Of a stretch of DNA of 64,000 nt, positions 63,598 through 64,000 are shown one piece after another. The notes beneath the pieces are model-generated. The model was not told where the DNA came from. It searched no databases and was given only the letters and a program-made list of their open reading frames with translations. How positions within the stretch are numbered: the first letter of the stretch is position 1; the number at the start of each line of letters is the position of its first letter. The position numbers and the translations under genes are program-made. The DNA is from Bdellovibrionota bacterium (GTDB taxonomy: Bacteria > Bdellovibrionota_C > UBA2361 > JAFLCA01), in NCBI GenBank assembly GCA_030584005.1, contig CP129486.1, forward strand, positions 1,181,556 through 1,245,555, in the 5' to 3' direction.

Positions 63598-64000
63598 ATG
63601 TTGCACCCGAGAACCGCTCATCGATTCGCCTTGTACTTGTTGGCGATTATTCTGCCCGGCTTGGGGTCCGATCTGCGGGCCCAGCCTTCAACGCACCAAA
63701 CCCAGCCTCTGCAGCTCTCCCTTTATGAGGCCGTGGCTACCGCGCTCACCAATAGTCCTGAAATTGAAGTCCTTCGGCTCAATCCTGAACGTGCTCGCGA
63801 GGATGTTAAGGAGGAGCGTGGACGTTTCGATCCCGTGCTGGTCGCCGAGGGTTACAAGCAGCGCCAGGTAGAGCCCTCCGGCTCCTCGATTCTCGGCAGC
63901 GAGGTGACTACCTCCGGCGCTGGGGGTTCGGTTGGGTTAGAGCAGCTACTCCCCTGGGGAACCAAGCTCTCGATGGATTGGGATAGCAGCCGAGACCGGG
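63598..64000 (+). CDS. TolC-family outer membrane efflux protein, 3'-truncated
   Basis: ATG 63598; open to the window edge (134 residues). Signal peptide (FALYLLAIILPGLGSDLRA), then LSLYEAVATALTNSPEIEVLRL and VKEERGRFDPVLVAEG, the N-terminal helix of TolC/OEP proteins. Three quarters of the gene lies right of the window. Confidence 0.82.
   Translation, partial: MLHPRTAHRFALYLLAIILPGLGSDLRAQPSTHQTQPLQLSLYEAVATALTNSPEIEVLRLNPERAREDVKEERGRFDPVLVAEGYKQRQVEPSGSSILGSEVTTSGAGGSVGLEQLLPWGTKLSMDWDSSRDR

Overview
This window is chromosomal DNA of a Gram-negative bacterium. Evidence for an outer membrane is a patatin phospholipase fused to an Omp85-type barrel, a TolC-family protein at the right edge, many signal peptides, and periplasmic binding proteins. 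Its core genes (groES-groEL, prfA-prmC, fabF, proC, the Sua5-type threonylcarbamoyl-AMP synthase gene, a tRNA-Val) are ordinary. The secreted proteins are not: HAF-repeat proteins, one with a dockerin, and a flagellin carrying FG-GAP repeats. I would place it among delta-proteobacteria-like or other deep-branching aquatic lineages, with low confidence; no rRNA is present.

Layout. 1-9.7 kb: AI-2E-type permease (partial), cardiolipin synthase, glycosyltransferase plus PIG-L deacetylase, thioredoxin-like protein, two proteins of unknown function, and a compact three-gene operon (sterol-desaturase-like hydroxylase, hypothetical protein, HTTM-DCC fusion). 10-24 kb: Cys-rich lipoprotein, patatin/Omp85 protein, secreted Ca-binding-type protein, EamA transporter, CYTH-like and EI24 proteins, response-regulator/histidine-kinase hybrid, proC, and a membrane glycosyltransferase. 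24-43.6 kb: an accessory region with small unrelated genes (DUF6624, kinase-like, PP2C, ParB-like, WapI-like immunity pseudogene, ART-like), two near-identical IS91-family copies, transposase remnants, three secreted HAF-repeat genes, and two orphan amino-acid-type binding proteins. Several genes here are bounded by attC-like hairpins whose R' and R'' boxes match in complement, so part of the region looks like an integron cassette array without an integrase in view. 43.9-64 kb: mostly housekeeping genes (HEAT-repeat protein, RmlC-like cupin, Sua5, VOC epimerase, flagellin, groESL, LD-carboxypeptidase with a degenerate serine hydrolase, CBS protein, prfA-prmC, tRNA-Val, fabF, secreted Lys-tailed protein, TolC).

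Most striking: (1) a flagellin whose variable domain is replaced by seven FG-GAP repeats, enough for one seven-bladed propeller; (2) the cassette-like region with attC-like hairpins carrying one extrahelical base; (3) dispersed three-hairpin palindromic elements; (4) a serine hydrolase next to ldcA with three active-site motifs altered; (5) a WapI-like immunity gene broken by one in-frame amber codon. All functional calls are from reading the sequence; no database search was run.
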